Notes: a model not told the origin generated them from the sequence alone. A DNA stretch of 64,000 bases from Paenibacillus auburnensis (GCF_927798115.1 NZ_CAKMMG010000001.1:1984001-2048000), one strand, 5' to 3'. Shown: positions 42,976 to 53,101, numbered from the stretch's first letter. A program made the numbers and translations.

Positions 42976-44376
42976 ATGTTTTTAAACGACGATTTTTTAT
43001 TAACCACCGAACCTGCACGGCAGCTCTTTCATCAACACGCCAAAGCAATGCCGATCATCGACTACCACTGCCACCTCGACCCGCGGGAAATTTATGAGGA
43101 TCAGCCGTTCAAAAACCTGACTGCCGCCTGGCTCTACGGCGATCACTACAAATGGCGGCTGATGCGTGCTAACGGCGTTCCGGAATCACATATTACGGGA
43201 GACGCTTCGGATTACGACAAGTTCCTGGCCTGGGCCAAGACGCTTCCCAAAGCTGTCGGCAACCCGCTCTACAGCTGGACCCATCTGGAGCTCCGCCGCT
43301 TCTTCGGCGTATCAGAGCTGCTGAATGAGGATTCTGCCCCGGCCATCTGGGAGCAGGTGAACCGCAAGCTGGCTGAACCGGAATTCACACGGCGCGGGCT
43401 GATCCGCAGCTCCCGGGTGAAAACGATCTGTACCACCGATGATCCGGCAGATTCGCTTGAATATCATAAGCTGCTGAAGGAATCAGAGAAGGATTTCAGC
43501 GTATTCCCGACCTTCCGTCCTGACAAGGCGCTGAATATTGACGCTCCCGGATTCCCGGCTTGGCTTACGTCACTGGAAAAGGCAGCCGGAACCCCAGTAA
43601 CCACGTATGCCGAGCTGCTTGACGCACTGCGCGCACGTGTTGAATTCTTCCATGACCACGGCTGCCGTCTGTCCGACCATGCACTGGACGTGCTGCGTTA
43701 CCGTGCCGGATCTGATGCTGACGCCCAGGCCTTCTTCGCCAAAAGACTGGAGGGTACAGAGTTATCCGCTGAGGAAATTACGCTCTACCGCACGGAGCTG
43801 CTTACCGCACTCATCGGCTTCTATCATGATAAAGGCTGGACCATGCAGCTCCATATCCATGCCTACCGCAACAACAATACGCCGATGTTCCAGAAGCTGG
43901 GGCCGGATACCGGTTATGACGGCATAAATGACCTGTCGCTGACCGAAGCGCTGTCCAAGCTGCTTGACCGGGCCGAATGCGGCAAAGGTCTGCCGAAGAC
44001 AATTCTCTACTCGCTCAATCCGGGGGATTATCCTGCCCTGCTTGCTTTGATGGGCTGCTATCAGAAGGATACGGCAGGCAAAATGCAGCTCGGCTCCGGC
44101 TGGTGGTATAACGATACCCGCAGCGGTATGCGCCAGCAGCTCACCCTGCTTGCCGACAACAGCCTGCTGGGCAACTTTGTCGGCATGTTGACTGACTCCC
44201 GCAGCTTCCTTTCCTACACGCGCCACGAATATTTCCGCCGGGTGCTATGCGGGCTGATCGGAGAACTGGCCGAGCGCGGTGAAGCACCAGACGACATGGA
44301 GCTGCTGGGACAGCTGGTCCGGGATATCTCCTATAACAATGCCGCCGGTTATTTCGGATTTCCGTCTGCGGAGTAA
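42976..44376 (+). CDS. uxaC: glucuronate/galacturonate isomerase
   Basis: A 466-residue enzyme that converts D-galacturonate to D-tagaturonate and D-glucuronate to D-fructuronate. Family landmarks: IDYHCHLDPREI with metal-binding histidines near the N-terminus, ICTTDDPADSL, and MQLHIHAYRNNN. Full length. It starts 36 bases after uxaA with AAAGGGAG. Confidence 0.96.
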   Translation: MFLNDDFLLTTEPARQLFHQHAKAMPIIDYHCHLDPREIYEDQPFKNLTAAWLYGDHYKWRLMRANGVPESHITGDASDYDKFLAWAKTLPKAVGNPLYSWTHLELRRFFGVSELLNEDSAPAIWEQVNRKLAEPEFTRRGLIRSSRVKTICTTDDPADSLEYHKLLKESEKDFSVFPTFRPDKALNIDAPGFPAWLTSLEKAAGTPVTTYAELLDALRARVEFFHDHGCRLSDHALDVLRYRAGSDADAQAFFAKRLEGTELSAEEITLYRTELLTALIGFYHDKGWTMQLHIHAYRNNNTPMFQKLGPDTGYDGINDLSLTEALSKLLDRAECGKGLPKTILYSLNPGDYPALLALMGCYQKDTAGKMQLGSGWWYNDTRSGMRQQLTLLADNSLLGNFVGMLTDSRSFLSYTRHEYFRRVLCGLIGELAERGEAPDDMELLGQLVRDISYNNAAGYFGFPSAE

Positions 44377-44393
44377 ATAAAGGGGGAGCAAGC

Positions 44394-45158
44394 ATGCTGC
44401 AGGTATGCCTTGAAGGGGATGGAGCTGCGCCGGAGGAGTCCGGCGAGTCCATCCTCTCCCTCTATCCGCTCCCTGTTCAGGAGGAGCGGCCCTTTATTCT
44501 GGTTCTGCCCGGCGGAGGCTATCATCATCTGGCCCGGCATGAGGGGGAACCGGTAGTTCAGTGGCTCAATAGCCTCGGCATTCATGCCGGGGTACTGAAA
44601 TACCGGACGCAGGACATTGATCCGTCCCTGCTAATCAAGGATGTAGAGGATGCGCTGGCCTGGGTGCGTGAAGAACCAAAGGAATGGAAGGTCCGCACAG
44701 GGCAGATTGGTCTTACCGGCTTCTCGGCAGGCGGGCATCTTGCGGCCATTACTGCCGTAACAGCTGCCGCGGAATCTAAGCCAGATCTGCTGCTGCTGGG
44801 CTATCCTGTTATCACCTTCGAGGAGCCCTACGCCCATGCCGGAAGCCGACTAAATTTGCTTGGGGTGAATCCCGTGGAGGCAAGCCTCATTGCCTATTCT
44901 GCCGACCGGCAGGTTGACAGCCGGACACCTCCCGCTTTCATTTGGGCTACGGCGAACGATGCCAGTGTTCCAGTGGAGAACAGCCTGAAATTTGCCGCTG
45001 CATTATCTCAGAGCGGCATTTCATTTGAGCTGCATATTTTTGAAGAAGGACGCCATGGACTCGGCTTATCCGCCGGGAATAAGGAATGCAGGCAATGGCT
45101 GCAGCTATGTGCCGCCTGGTTAAAGAAACATCACTATGTGACAGAGGGGGAAGATTGA
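44394..45158 (+). CDS. alpha/beta-hydrolase, acetylesterase-like
   Basis: A 254-residue cytoplasmic esterase. The oxyanion-hole segment is LPGGGYHHLARHEGEP, the nucleophile elbow GFSAGGHLA (Ser), and the catalytic Asp and His lie in the last third (ATANDASVP, EEGRHGLGLS). This is the acetylxylan/pectin-acetylesterase-like group. The neighbours suggest it removes acetyl groups from pectic sugars. GGGGGAG lies before the ATG, 17 bases after uxaC, and its stop overlaps the next start (TGATG). Confidence 0.85.
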   Translation: MLQVCLEGDGAAPEESGESILSLYPLPVQEERPFILVLPGGGYHHLARHEGEPVVQWLNSLGIHAGVLKYRTQDIDPSLLIKDVEDALAWVREEPKEWKVRTGQIGLTGFSAGGHLAAITAVTAAAESKPDLLLLGYPVITFEEPYAHAGSRLNLLGVNPVEASLIAYSADRQVDSRTPPAFIWATANDASVPVENSLKFAAALSQSGISFELHIFEEGRHGLGLSAGNKECRQWLQLCAAWLKKHHYVTEGED

Positions 45159-45856
45159 TGCCAACACTATATATTGCCGGAGACTCTACTGCCGCCTTAA
45201 AGGGTGCGGAGGCAAAGCCGATGGCAGGGTGGGGTGAATATCTCCAGAAGTATTTCGGCCCGGAGGTTATCATCGACAACCGCGCCATCAACGGGCGTAG
45301 CACCAAGTCGTTTCTGGCAGAAAGACGCTTAGCGGACATTGAGAAGGATTTCCGGCCCGGAGACTTTCTGCTGATCCAGTTCGGACATAATGATGAGAAG
45401 CAGGAAGATCCGTCCCGATACACCGATCCTGATACCGGGTACAAGCAGAATCTGCAGCTGTATATCGAATCTGCCCGCAGCCGGGGCGGGCAGCCTGTCC
45501 TGCTGACCTCAGTCAGCCGCCGCCGCTTCACTGCGTATGGTGAACCCGATCCGCTGGCAGTCGGAGCCTATCCTGCGGCTATGCGTGCTGTGGCGGAGCT
45601 GACCGGAACGCCGCTGCTCGATATATTCGCCGCCTCCCAGCAGCTGTACAGGACACTCAGCTTCGAGGGCTCGCAGCATTTATTCATGCATCTGCCGCCC
45701 GGACAGCATCCTAATTACCCGGATGGCGTCACGGATGATACGCACTTCAGCACCGAAGGGGCCAAACGGATTGCTGAGCTTGTAGCCGTGGCCATCAGAG
45801 AGTCTTCAGCCTTATCAGGGTTGCACCCGTTTCTACATTTGAATGCGAATACATAG
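45158..45856 (+). CDS. rhamnogalacturonan acetylesterase-type SGNH hydrolase (CE12)
   Basis: A 232-residue SGNH esterase: block I AGDSTAA (Ser), block II GRSTKSF (Gly/Ser region), block III QFGHND (Asn), block V DDTHFSTEGA (Asp, His). This fits the rhamnogalacturonan acetylesterase group. It has no signal peptide, so it should act on imported oligomers. The ATG at 45158 shares one base with the preceding stop codon, and GAGGGGG provides the ribosome site; an in-frame ATG at 45086 lies inside the upstream gene. Confidence 0.9.
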   Translation: MPTLYIAGDSTAALKGAEAKPMAGWGEYLQKYFGPEVIIDNRAINGRSTKSFLAERRLADIEKDFRPGDFLLIQFGHNDEKQEDPSRYTDPDTGYKQNLQLYIESARSRGGQPVLLTSVSRRRFTAYGEPDPLAVGAYPAAMRAVAELTGTPLLDIFAASQQLYRTLSFEGSQHLFMHLPPGQHPNYPDGVTDDTHFSTEGAKRIAELVAVAIRESSALSGLHPFLHLNANT

Positions 45857-45911
45857 TATAGATTGAGCCAGTTCGTATTAACTGCTTGCATTTAAAGGGG
45901 GATTCCATATC

Positions 45912-46754
45912 ATGACCGTTCCGCTGCATCTCGGCATCCGCGCCCATGACTTTCCCCGGCATTACTTGCCGGAGCTGATCGGGAAGCTGAAGCACTACCG
46001 GTTCAGCCATATTCAGTTTGCAGTCCATAAATCTTTCCCGGAAAGCGTCCCTTCCCTCTCCTCGCTCAGCCCGGGTACGGCTGCTTATTTCGGCGAAAGC
46101 TTCCGTCAGGCCGGTATAAGGATCGCCGTGCTCGGCTGCTATGTTAACATCGTCGACACGGATCCAGCCAAGCGGGCCCAAGCGCTGAACGATTTCAGCA
46201 CCCATCTGCGCTTGGCCCGCGATTTCGGGGCCAGTCTGGTCGGGACGGAAACAGGCAGTGTAGGCAAGGGCTATACCCCGGACAATTTTACCGAGGAAGC
46301 CTTTCAGGAAGTGGTCACTTCGGTAAGGGCGATGGTGGCCGAAGCGGAACGTTTCGGGGTAACGGTAGGGATTGAAGCGGGACAGAATCATCCCCTGCAT
46401 ACCGCACAGCTGACCAAGCGGCTGCTGGAGCTCGTTCCCTCCAATAATCTGCAGATTATCCTTGACTGTGCGAATCTGATGTCACCGGACAATTATTTGC
46501 AGCAGGAATCCGTTATTGCCGAGGCGCTGGAACTGCTAGGCGACCGGATTGCTATCATCCACCTGAAGGATTTCACCGTTGAAGACGGCCGGATTGTTAT
46601 CGTTCCCGTCGGCCAGGGTCAGCTGCAATTCGCACCTATTCTTCATTATATGAAATACAAGCGGCCACATATTCAGGGACTTCTGGAGAGCACTACAGAG
46701 CCGTATTTACAGGAAAGCGTAGATTTTCTGCACCGGCTGTATAACGAAGTGTAG
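45912..46754 (+). CDS. sugar phosphate isomerase/epimerase-like TIM barrel
   Basis: A 280-residue xylose-isomerase-like TIM-barrel protein (AP endonuclease 2 superfamily) with metal-site candidates GTETGSVG, VGIEAGQNHPLH, LDCANLM and IIHLKDFTV. Last gene of the uxa-side cluster; it probably isomerises or epimerises a pectin-derived sugar, but the reaction is not defined. AAAGGGGG lies before ATG 45912. A terminator follows. Confidence 0.85.
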   Translation: MTVPLHLGIRAHDFPRHYLPELIGKLKHYRFSHIQFAVHKSFPESVPSLSSLSPGTAAYFGESFRQAGIRIAVLGCYVNIVDTDPAKRAQALNDFSTHLRLARDFGASLVGTETGSVGKGYTPDNFTEEAFQEVVTSVRAMVAEAERFGVTVGIEAGQNHPLHTAQLTKRLLELVPSNNLQIILDCANLMSPDNYLQQESVIAEALELLGDRIAIIHLKDFTVEDGRIVIVPVGQGQLQFAPILHYMKYKRPHIQGLLESTTEPYLQESVDFLHRLYNEV

Positions 46755-46780
46755 CCAATCGGATGTTTACACAGATAATC

Positions 46781-46809
46781 AAAGCACCTGCGAATGCGCA
46801 GGTGCTTTT
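46781..46809 (+). terminator. terminator of the uxa cluster
   Basis: AAAGCACCTGCG (46781-46792) and CGCAGGTGCTTT (46797-46808), a 12-bp stem with a four-base loop, then TT. Confidence 0.9.
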
Positions 46810-47115
46810 TGGTGCTGAGGTACAAGTGTAATTTCTGCATCGTTATGTCTGATCATTATTGAAAGGCCTGCAACCGATGTGTTCCTCAAGATTTTCATGT
46901 AAAATAGTAAATAATGCCGGTAAGCATACTATGGCTGCAGACCCTTTCAGATTATTTTGAGGAGGCCGGGATTTGATTTATGCATTGAAATGGGCTGGCC
47001 AATAAACAAAGCGGTTCACTGCTGATTCGCCTGCTTTTCCCTTACATATGTTAGTGAGTCAAGATCATGGGTACAATTATTACAAAGTGTCATTATACAA
47101 AGGATAGGTGAAACC
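46810..47115. other. intergenic region before nadE
   Basis: No gene is supported. A ribosome-site-like GAGGAGG (46959-46966) precedes a ten-codon TTG frame ending at 47005, too short to call. The promoter of nadE must lie here; a TACAAT near 47081 is the best -10 candidate, with no good -35. Confidence 0.4.
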
Positions 47116-49053
47116 ATGCATAATTTCGGATTCGCTCGTGTCGCTGCCGCTTCCCCTGAACTGCGGGTGGCCGACTGCGAGTTTAATGCAGGACAAATTA
47201 TTGAAGTTATTAAGCAGGCGGACGGGCAGCAGGTGGAATATCTGGTACTGCCGGAGCTATGTATCACAGGATATACGTGTGCAGACCTGTTTCTGCAGCC
47301 CAAACTGCTGGATTCGGCCCTGCAGGCGCTGTATGAGATCACTGCCGCAACAGCGGGATCAAGTCTGGTCATCATTGCCGGGCTTCCAATCGCGGTCCGG
47401 GGCCGCCTGTTCAACTGCGCTGCTGTCATTCAGCAGGGAGCTATTCTGGGTATTGTCCCTAAGACCTGCCTACCAGGCTACAGCGAGTTCTATGAACCCC
47501 GCTGGTTCGCCGGAGCCGAGGAGTTGGAGCTTACAGAGCTGCGCCTGGGGAATCAGATCGTCCCGATCGGCAACGACCTGATCTTCGCAAACGAAGCGGA
47601 CGGCAACCTGTCCTTTGGCGTAGAGATCTGCGAGGATCTGTGGGTGCCTGTTCCGCCAAGCAGCCTGCTGGCTCAGGCTGGCGCGGTGCTGCTGTTCAAC
47701 CCTTCTGCCAGCAACGAGTTGGTCGGTAAAGCGGATTACCGGCGCCAGCTGGTAACCAGCCAGTCCGCCTCCTGCGTGGCGGCATATGTCTATGCCGGCA
47801 GCAATACCGGCGAATCGACAACGGATGTGGTCTTTGGCGGACACTCGCTGATCGCTGAGAACGGACAGACTCTGGCCGAATCCGAGCGGTTCACCCATGA
47901 GAGCCGGATGATCACTGCCGATGTTGATGTGCCGCGGCTGCAGTACTCCCGTTCGGTAATGGGTACGTTCCGTGCCGGCAAGGGCAGACGCAATTACCGC
48001 GAAGTACTGTACGCCGATCCGGCAGCGCAGCACAGTGAACGGAAACTGAAGCGCCCTGTAGGTGTCAATCCTTTCGTACCCGGCATTCCGCAGCAGCGGG
48101 ACGAACGCTGCCGGGAGATCCTCTCCATTCAGGTCTCCGGCCTGATGAAGCGGATCCGCCATATCGGCACCAAACAGGCTGTCATCGGAATCTCCGGCGG
48201 ACTTGATTCCACTCTCGCACTGCTTGTCGCTGTTCGTGCCATGGAGCGCCTCGGCCGCCCGGCCAGCGATGTGCTTGCCGTAACCATGCCGGGCTTCGGT
48301 ACGACGAACCGGACCTATGACAATGCCGTAGGCCTAATCAAAGCCCTCGGAGCCTCGCTTAAGGTCGTTGATATCAAAGCCGCCTGTCTTCAGCATTTCG
48401 AGGACATCGGCCATGACAAGGATGTCCATGACTTGACCTATGAGAATGTGCAGGCGCGGGAACGGACGCAGATTCTGATGGATCTGGCCAACAAAAACGG
48501 CGGCATAGTCATCGGTACCGGCGACCTGTCAGAGCTCGCCCTCGGATGGTGTACCTATAACGGTGACCATATGTCGATGTACAGTGTTAACTCGGGAATC
48601 CCCAAAACACTGATCCAGTACGTCGTTGCGTGGTACGCCGATCATGAAGCGGATGAGACGGTAAACAAACTGCTGTACAGCATCATTGAAACAGGCATCA
48701 GCCCCGAGCTTCTGCCGCCGTCAGCAACAGGCGAAATTGTGCAATTGACCGAGAACATCCTGGGACCGTACATTGTTCATGATTTCTTCCTCTACTATAT
48801 GCTGCGGACAGGTGCTGCTCCAGCAAAAATGCTGTACCTCGCCCAGCATGCGTTCGGGGAGTCTTATCCTAAAGAACAGCTGGTTGCCTGGCTCAAGGTG
48901 TTCATCTCCCGCTTCTTTACCCAGCAGTTCAAACGCTCCTGCCTGCCGGATGGCCCAAAAGTCGGAACCGTAAGCCTCTCGCCGCGCGGCGACTGGCGTA
49001 TGCCAAGCGACGCTTCCGCCGCTCTATGGCTGCGTGAAGTGGAGAACCTGTAA
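47116..49053 (+). CDS. nadE: glutamine-dependent NAD+ synthetase
   Basis: A 645-residue bifunctional enzyme. The N-terminal nitrilase-type glutaminase domain (about 1-270) carries the triad in [12 protein letters not shown] (Glu), [12 protein letters not shown] (Lys) and [11 protein letters not shown] (Cys). The C-terminal synthetase domain has the ATP-pyrophosphatase loop [14 protein letters not shown] and [18 protein letters not shown]. It amidates nicotinic acid adenine dinucleotide to NAD+ with ammonia channelled from glutamine. AGGATAGGTG precedes ATG 47116. It is monocistronic. Confidence 0.97.
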   Translation: MHNFGFARVAAASPELRVADCEFNAGQIIEVIKQADGQQVEYLVLPELCITGYTCADLFLQPKLLDSALQALYEITAATAGSSLVIIAGLPIAVRGRLFNCAAVIQQGAILGIVPKTCLPGYSEFYEPRWFAGAEELELTELRLGNQIVPIGNDLIFANEADGNLSFGVEICEDLWVPVPPSSLLAQAGAVLLFNPSASNELVGKADYRRQLVTSQSASCVAAYVYAGSNTGESTTDVVFGGHSLIAENGQTLAESERFTHESRMITADVDVPRLQYSRSVMGTFRAGKGRRNYREVLYADPAAQHSERKLKRPVGVNPFVPGIPQQRDERCREILSIQVSGLMKRIRHIGTKQAVIGISGGLDSTLALLVAVRAMERLGRPASDVLAVTMPGFGTTNRTYDNAVGLIKALGASLKVVDIKAACLQHFEDIGHDKDVHDLTYENVQARERTQILMDLANKNGGIVIGTGDLSELALGWCTYNGDHMSMYSVNSGIPKTLIQYVVAWYADHEADETVNKLLYSIIETGISPELLPPSATGEIVQLTENILGPYIVHDFFLYYMLRTGAAPAKMLYLAQHAFGESYPKEQLVAWLKVFISRFFTQQFKRSCLPDGPKVGTVSLSPRGDWRMPSDASAALWLREVENL

Positions 49054-49069
49054 ATATTATTGCTTGAAT

Positions 49070-49118
49070 AAAGCTGTTCCTTGCGTCAGATAATGCTGAT
49101 GCACGGGACAGCTTTTTT
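49070..49118 (+). terminator. nadE terminator
   Basis: AAAGCTGTTCC (49070-49080) pairs with GGGACAGCTTT (49105-49115), including one G-T pair; a T run follows. Confidence 0.8.
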
Positions 49119-49143
49119 GTGCGTAAAAAAATTAGTTAGGTTC

Positions 49144-49206
49144 TTGACGTATTTCTGCTCAGATGATATATTGTTTCATGCTTTAATAATTAAGTTGTTA
49201 ATTATT
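49144..49206 (+). promoter_or_regulatory. promoter and perfect MarR-type operator
   Basis: TTGACG (49144-49149), 17-bp spacer, TATATT (49167-49172). At 49185-49206, around the start of the transcript, is a perfect palindrome: AATAATTAA, four bases GTTG, TTAATTATT. Its place just downstream of the -10 fits repression by the adjacent MarR protein. Confidence 0.75.
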
Positions 49207-49292
49207 TATAGCTAAATTATTTTTCAGTTAATATCTAAACTTTGATCTAATAAATGGTTTATCTATCCGTAAGCAGCCATGGAGGTGAAGAA

Positions 49293-49721
49293 TTGACAGA
49301 ACGGGATGATTATTTTGAAATCTCCTTGCTATTCAAGACTTTCTTGAAGGGGGTTGCCCAGGAATGGAACAAACAAGGCTTTCGTTTAAGCCAGACTCAG
49401 TTCAAGGCGCTATATGTCTTGTCGAAGGAAGGACCGATGATGGTCTCGCAGCTTGCCGCTGCCCTTGATTTGACTCCTGCCGCAGTTACCGGCATTACGG
49501 ATCAGCTGCTCGCTGATGCTTATATTCAGAAAGAGCGCGCCGAAGGAGACCGCCGGGCGGTAAAAATTACACTCACAGCCGAAGGTAAATCCATCATCAA
49601 AGAGGTGAAGGATAAGCAGAAGGAAGTTATGCATTCCTATTTCAGTATCCTGCCCGAAGAAGACATGGATCATTTAAGAAGAATTTTTGCTGTATTGATT
49701 AAAGAAATAGACAAAAACTAA
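49293..49721 (+). CDS. MarR-family regulator of the adjacent efflux gene
   Basis: A 142-residue winged-helix regulator: MMVSQLAAALDLTPAAVTGITDQLL is the helix-turn-helix and RAEGDRRAVKITLTAEGK the wing. It is placed to repress itself and the MFS gene 24 bases downstream through the palindrome at 49185-49206. The start is TTG at 49293, seven bases after GGAGGTG; the ATG at 49254 would overlap that ribosome site region and has none of its own. Confidence 0.92.
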   Translation: MTERDDYFEISLLFKTFLKGVAQEWNKQGFRLSQTQFKALYVLSKEGPMMVSQLAAALDLTPAAVTGITDQLLADAYIQKERAEGDRRAVKITLTAEGKSIIKEVKDKQKEVMHSYFSILPEEDMDHLRRIFAVLIKEIDKN

Positions 49722-49745
49722 AAAGAGACGGTGACGAAGAGAATC

Positions 49746-51371
49746 ATGGAACATTTATCTGACAAGCGCAAGCTTTCTATTATGATCGCCATTATGGCAG
49801 CTATGCTGTTTGCCGCGATCAACCAGACGATTACAAGCACGGCGATGCCGCGCATTATCGCTATCCTAGACGGTATGGATTACTATACCTGGACTATCAA
49901 TATTTATCTGCTTACCTCGACGATTGCTACTGTCCTTGTCGGCAAGCTCTCTGATATGTTCGGACGCAAGCCGTTCTTGCTGGCCGGGATTCTGCTGTTT
50001 ATGGTTGGCGCCTTTTTGACAGGTACTTCTGATGATGTGTATCAATTTATTATTTACCGCGGGATTCAAGGGATTGGCGCAGGTATTATCCAGTCCACCG
50101 CATTCACAGCTGTAGGCGACCTGTTCCCTCCACGTGAACGCGGCAAATGGATGGGCCTCATGACAGCGGTCTTCGGTTTCTCCAGCGTACTTGGACCGAC
50201 ACTCGGCGGGTATCTGATTGATCATCTCGACTGGCACTGGCTCTTCTGGATCTTCCTGCCGCTTGGTTTTGTAGCGTTCGCCATGATCCTTGCCCTGTTC
50301 CCGAAAGCAAAACGCGGAGAATCGACCAGTATCGATTACCTGGGTTCTCTATTTATGACAACTACGATTGTACCTCTGCTGCTGGCGTTTTCCTGGGCGG
50401 GTACAGAATATGAGTGGGGTTCTTCGCAGATTCTCGGCTTGCTGGCAGCAACTGTCGTGTCGGCTGTCATCTTTATCTTTATTGAGACCAAAGCTAAGAA
50501 TCCGATCCTGCCTCTTCATTTATTTAAAAATAGCGTCGTTACCATCTCCAATCTGATCGGGTTTCTGATGAACTTCGGTATGATGGGGGCAATGATCTAC
50601 CTTTCCTTCTTCGTGCAAGGCGTGCTGGGGATTTCCGCAACTTATGCAGGTTATGTCACCATGCCGATGTCGATCGTCATGGTAGTAGCCAGCGCCTTAA
50701 CTGGTCAGATGATTGCCAAGAAAGGCAAATACAAACGTTTTGCACTGATCGGTGTACCGATTATGGTTGCCGGGATGGCAATCATGGTATTTATGAACAA
50801 CGTGCCGATGGCTGTCCTCAGTATGATCGTATTCGGTCTTGGCCTTGGTCTCGGGATGCCTGTATTCTCCCTGGCTACACAAAATGCCGTATCCCATACC
50901 GAGCTCGGTGCAGTTACGGCTTCTACCCAGCTGTTCCGTAACCTTGGCGGTACGATTGGTATTGCAGTAATGGGTACGGTTATGTCGAACAATCTGACCA
51001 AGCATCTAAAAGAAGCATTGACGTCACCATCAGCACCGGATTTCAGCACGCTGGATCCCAAGATGGCCGAGCAGCTGACAGCCTTCGCCAATCCGCAGGC
51101 GCTGATGAACAAGCCGCTGCTGGAGCAGACGCAAGCAAGTCTTCCTGCTGATGTCCAGCCGCTCTTCGCACAGATGATTGACAGCATCCGTGACGCACTG
51201 GGCCAGACCTTGTCCACTGTATTCTTAACCGGTACGATTGTACTGTGTGCTGCCTTCGTGCTCGTCTTCTTCCTGAAGGAGCTTCCGCTGCGTTCCTCGA
51301 ACAAGGCACAGGCAGAAGGTGAAGCGCCAGAAGCCGTAGACACCGGTAAGCTGGCTGTAGATAAAGCTTAA
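49746..51371 (+). CDS. MFS drug efflux transporter, EmrB/QacA (14-helix) type
   Basis: A 541-residue proton-coupled multidrug exporter of the DHA2 group, with about 14 helices. Motif A is GKLSDMFGRKPF and motif C GFSSVLGPTLGGYL. An early Asn in INQTITSTAMPRI replaces the usual Asp of helix 1 motif D1. A loop of about 70 residues precedes the last helix. I start at ATG 49746; an in-frame GTG at 49731 is possible. It forms an operon with the MarR gene, and a terminator follows. Confidence 0.92.
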   Translation: MEHLSDKRKLSIMIAIMAAMLFAAINQTITSTAMPRIIAILDGMDYYTWTINIYLLTSTIATVLVGKLSDMFGRKPFLLAGILLFMVGAFLTGTSDDVYQFIIYRGIQGIGAGIIQSTAFTAVGDLFPPRERGKWMGLMTAVFGFSSVLGPTLGGYLIDHLDWHWLFWIFLPLGFVAFAMILALFPKAKRGESTSIDYLGSLFMTTTIVPLLLAFSWAGTEYEWGSSQILGLLAATVVSAVIFIFIETKAKNPILPLHLFKNSVVTISNLIGFLMNFGMMGAMIYLSFFVQGVLGISATYAGYVTMPMSIVMVVASALTGQMIAKKGKYKRFALIGVPIMVAGMAIMVFMNNVPMAVLSMIVFGLGLGLGMPVFSLATQNAVSHTELGAVTASTQLFRNLGGTIGIAVMGTVMSNNLTKHLKEALTSPSAPDFSTLDPKMAEQLTAFANPQALMNKPLLEQTQASLPADVQPLFAQMIDSIRDALGQTLSTVFLTGTIVLCAAFVLVFFLKELPLRSSNKAQAEGEAPEAVDTGKLAVDKA

Positions 51372-51402
51372 GCATAACGCATCCATAATTAACGACATTC
51401 AA

Positions 51403-51445
51403 AAAGGGTAATCTCCGGTCATTGTGACTGCGGGATTGCCCTTTT
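51403..51445 (+). terminator. terminator of the marR-efflux operon
   Basis: AAAGGGTAATC (51403-51413) and GATTGCCCTTTT (51434-51445), an 11-bp stem with one G-T pair, ending in T residues. Confidence 0.8.
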
Positions 51446-51558
51446 GCCTGTTCAAGAGATGGTTAGACGCGGAACGATCCGGGTAAAACTATTCACATAT
51501 TCCTTACAAACTGCAGCAGTTCAATAATGCTAGAATTGTTAAAAGGAGGCGGCGGTGC

Positions 51559-52092
51559 ATGACTTTCTCCGAACCTTCACAGCCGGGAGCGGACCATTCC
51601 ATAGAGACTTTATATTTCAAGGCTGACGGCTTACTGCCGAACAATCCGGAGCTTCCGGCAGTTCTGTATACGGATGCTCTTCAGGACAAACCGGAAAATG
51701 CAGAGCAGATCTTTAATAGCAACGGCTGGCTGAACAGCTGGGTAAATGGCGTGTTCAGCTATCACCATTATCACAGCAATGCGCATGAGGTGCTTGGGGT
51801 GATGTCCGGCAGCGCCAGTCTGCAGCTTGGCGGTGATTCCGGCCGTACTGTTCAAGTATCGGCCGGAGATGTGCTGGTGCTTCCGGCAGGAACGGCGCAC
51901 AAGCGTCTATCGGCCACACAGGACTTCCGTGTGGCAGGCGCTTATCCCGGCGGAGCCGACTACAATACCCGCCGGGCCACACCCGCCGATCTTGAAGCGG
52001 CGCTCCCGGAAATCGCCAGGGTGCCGCTGCCGGAAAGCGACCCCGTCTACGGTAAGGCGGGACCGCTGCTGAGGATTTGGCGGGCAGACTAA
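51559..52092 (+). CDS. cupin-domain protein, YjlB-like
   Basis: A 177-residue cupin. The metal-binding motifs are YHHYHSNAHEVLGVMSGSASLQLGG and PAGTAHKRL, both with histidines. Overall it resembles B. subtilis YjlB, of unknown activity. GGAGGCGG lies before ATG 51559. Single gene with a terminator shared in position with the convergent methyltransferase. Confidence 0.85.
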   Translation: MTFSEPSQPGADHSIETLYFKADGLLPNNPELPAVLYTDALQDKPENAEQIFNSNGWLNSWVNGVFSYHHYHSNAHEVLGVMSGSASLQLGGDSGRTVQVSAGDVLVLPAGTAHKRLSATQDFRVAGAYPGGADYNTRRATPADLEAALPEIARVPLPESDPVYGKAGPLLRIWRAD

Positions 52093-52112
52093 CTACGTGA
52101 GGATATAGCAAA

Positions 52113-52143
52113 AAGCGCTTTGCCCGGTTTCAGCAAAGCGCTT
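52113..52143 (-). terminator. terminator of the methyltransferase gene
   Basis: AAGCGCTTTGC (52113-52123) and GCAAAGCGCTT (52133-52143), a perfect 11-bp stem followed by TTT on the minus strand. It may also serve the convergent cupin gene. Confidence 0.85.
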
Positions 52144-52159
52144 GCCCTCGCAGACAGGC

Positions 52160-53056
52160 TTAATGTCTGCTGTACATATTCTGATCCCGCAGCCGGATCA
52201 GTACCTTACCGAAGCGTCCGCCCTGCTGCACTACTACTGTCCCCTCCGGATACGTGGTGTGCACATAGTCAGTTACGATTTGCCGGGTGCTGCCGCCGGA
52301 AGCCAGCCTGTGATGATTCAGCAGCTCCAGCACCTCTTCGATGGCCTCGTCTGCCGTTAGCTCAGTGTTCTTCATTTCCTTCGTCACAATCGACTCATAC
52401 GCGTAATCGTTCAAATAGAGCAGATGCAGCAGATATGCCATATCCGAGGATTCTACCTTAGTCTCCTTGCCGGTCAGCAGCGGCAGCACCTCATTCAGCA
52501 GACTATGCTGCCTGGCCCCTGCCGCAAAGCTGATATAGCAGTATTGGCTGGCACAGCTGAGCACCCTCTTCACACTCTCCCAGTCATAAACCGCCGGACA
52601 CATCGAGACAAAGACGAGATCAAACGCCTGCTCCCAGCCTTTGCCCGCAAGATCAATATTTTCAAAGGCTTCTCGCACCAGGCTGATTTCCGCTTTTCCC
52701 GGACTGACTCTGGATTTATTGGCTTCCAATAAACCGGCAAGCCGCACATTCGGCTCAACAGCTGTAACCTTTGCTCCACGCTCGGCAAACGGCACACTGA
52801 ATCCGCCTGAAGCTGCGCCGACATCCAGTACAGACAAGCCGTCAAAATCAACGCCCTGCCCTTCAAGCCAGCCGATAATCCGCTCAGCTCTGTGTCTTCC
52901 GCCTTCACTGAATACCTCTGCATTAAAACTCTCTGCCTTTTTATCAAAAGAATGCGTAGGATCAATGCCTGCCTGTTTCATCAGATTGCCGTGTGCTCTC
53001 GCGTCCTCCTTCCATGCTTGCTCCCATACCTGAACATTAAATAAATCCTCACTCAT
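52160..53056 (-). CDS. class I SAM-dependent methyltransferase
   Basis: A 298-residue methyltransferase. Motif I is VLDVGAASGGFSVPFAERGA and the following acidic strand end is VTAVEPN. An N-terminal helical extension (about 70 residues) and a C-terminal extension frame the core. The substrate is unknown. I use ATG 53056 because AAAGGA is at the right distance; the ATG at 53065 lies against it. A motif shared with the Rrf2 gene's promoter lies upstream (53102-53130), suggesting Rrf2 control. Confidence 0.85.
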   Translation of the reverse strand: MSEDLFNVQVWEQAWKEDARAHGNLMKQAGIDPTHSFDKKAESFNAEVFSEGGRHRAERIIGWLEGQGVDFDGLSVLDVGAASGGFSVPFAERGAKVTAVEPNVRLAGLLEANKSRVSPGKAEISLVREAFENIDLAGKGWEQAFDLVFVSMCPAVYDWESVKRVLSCASQYCYISFAAGARQHSLLNEVLPLLTGKETKVESSDMAYLLHLLYLNDYAYESIVTKEMKNTELTADEAIEEVLELLNHHRLASGGSTRQIVTDYVHTTYPEGTVVVQQGGRFGKVLIRLRDQNMYSRH

Positions 53057-53101
53057 GTTTATCATTCCTTTCGCGGGATATACTCCTGTAACTACGGAGA
53101 C

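Noticed and set aside
46966..47005. ten-codon frame after a good ribosome site upstream of nadE
   Set aside because: Too short and without a recognisable attenuation structure or link to nadE control.
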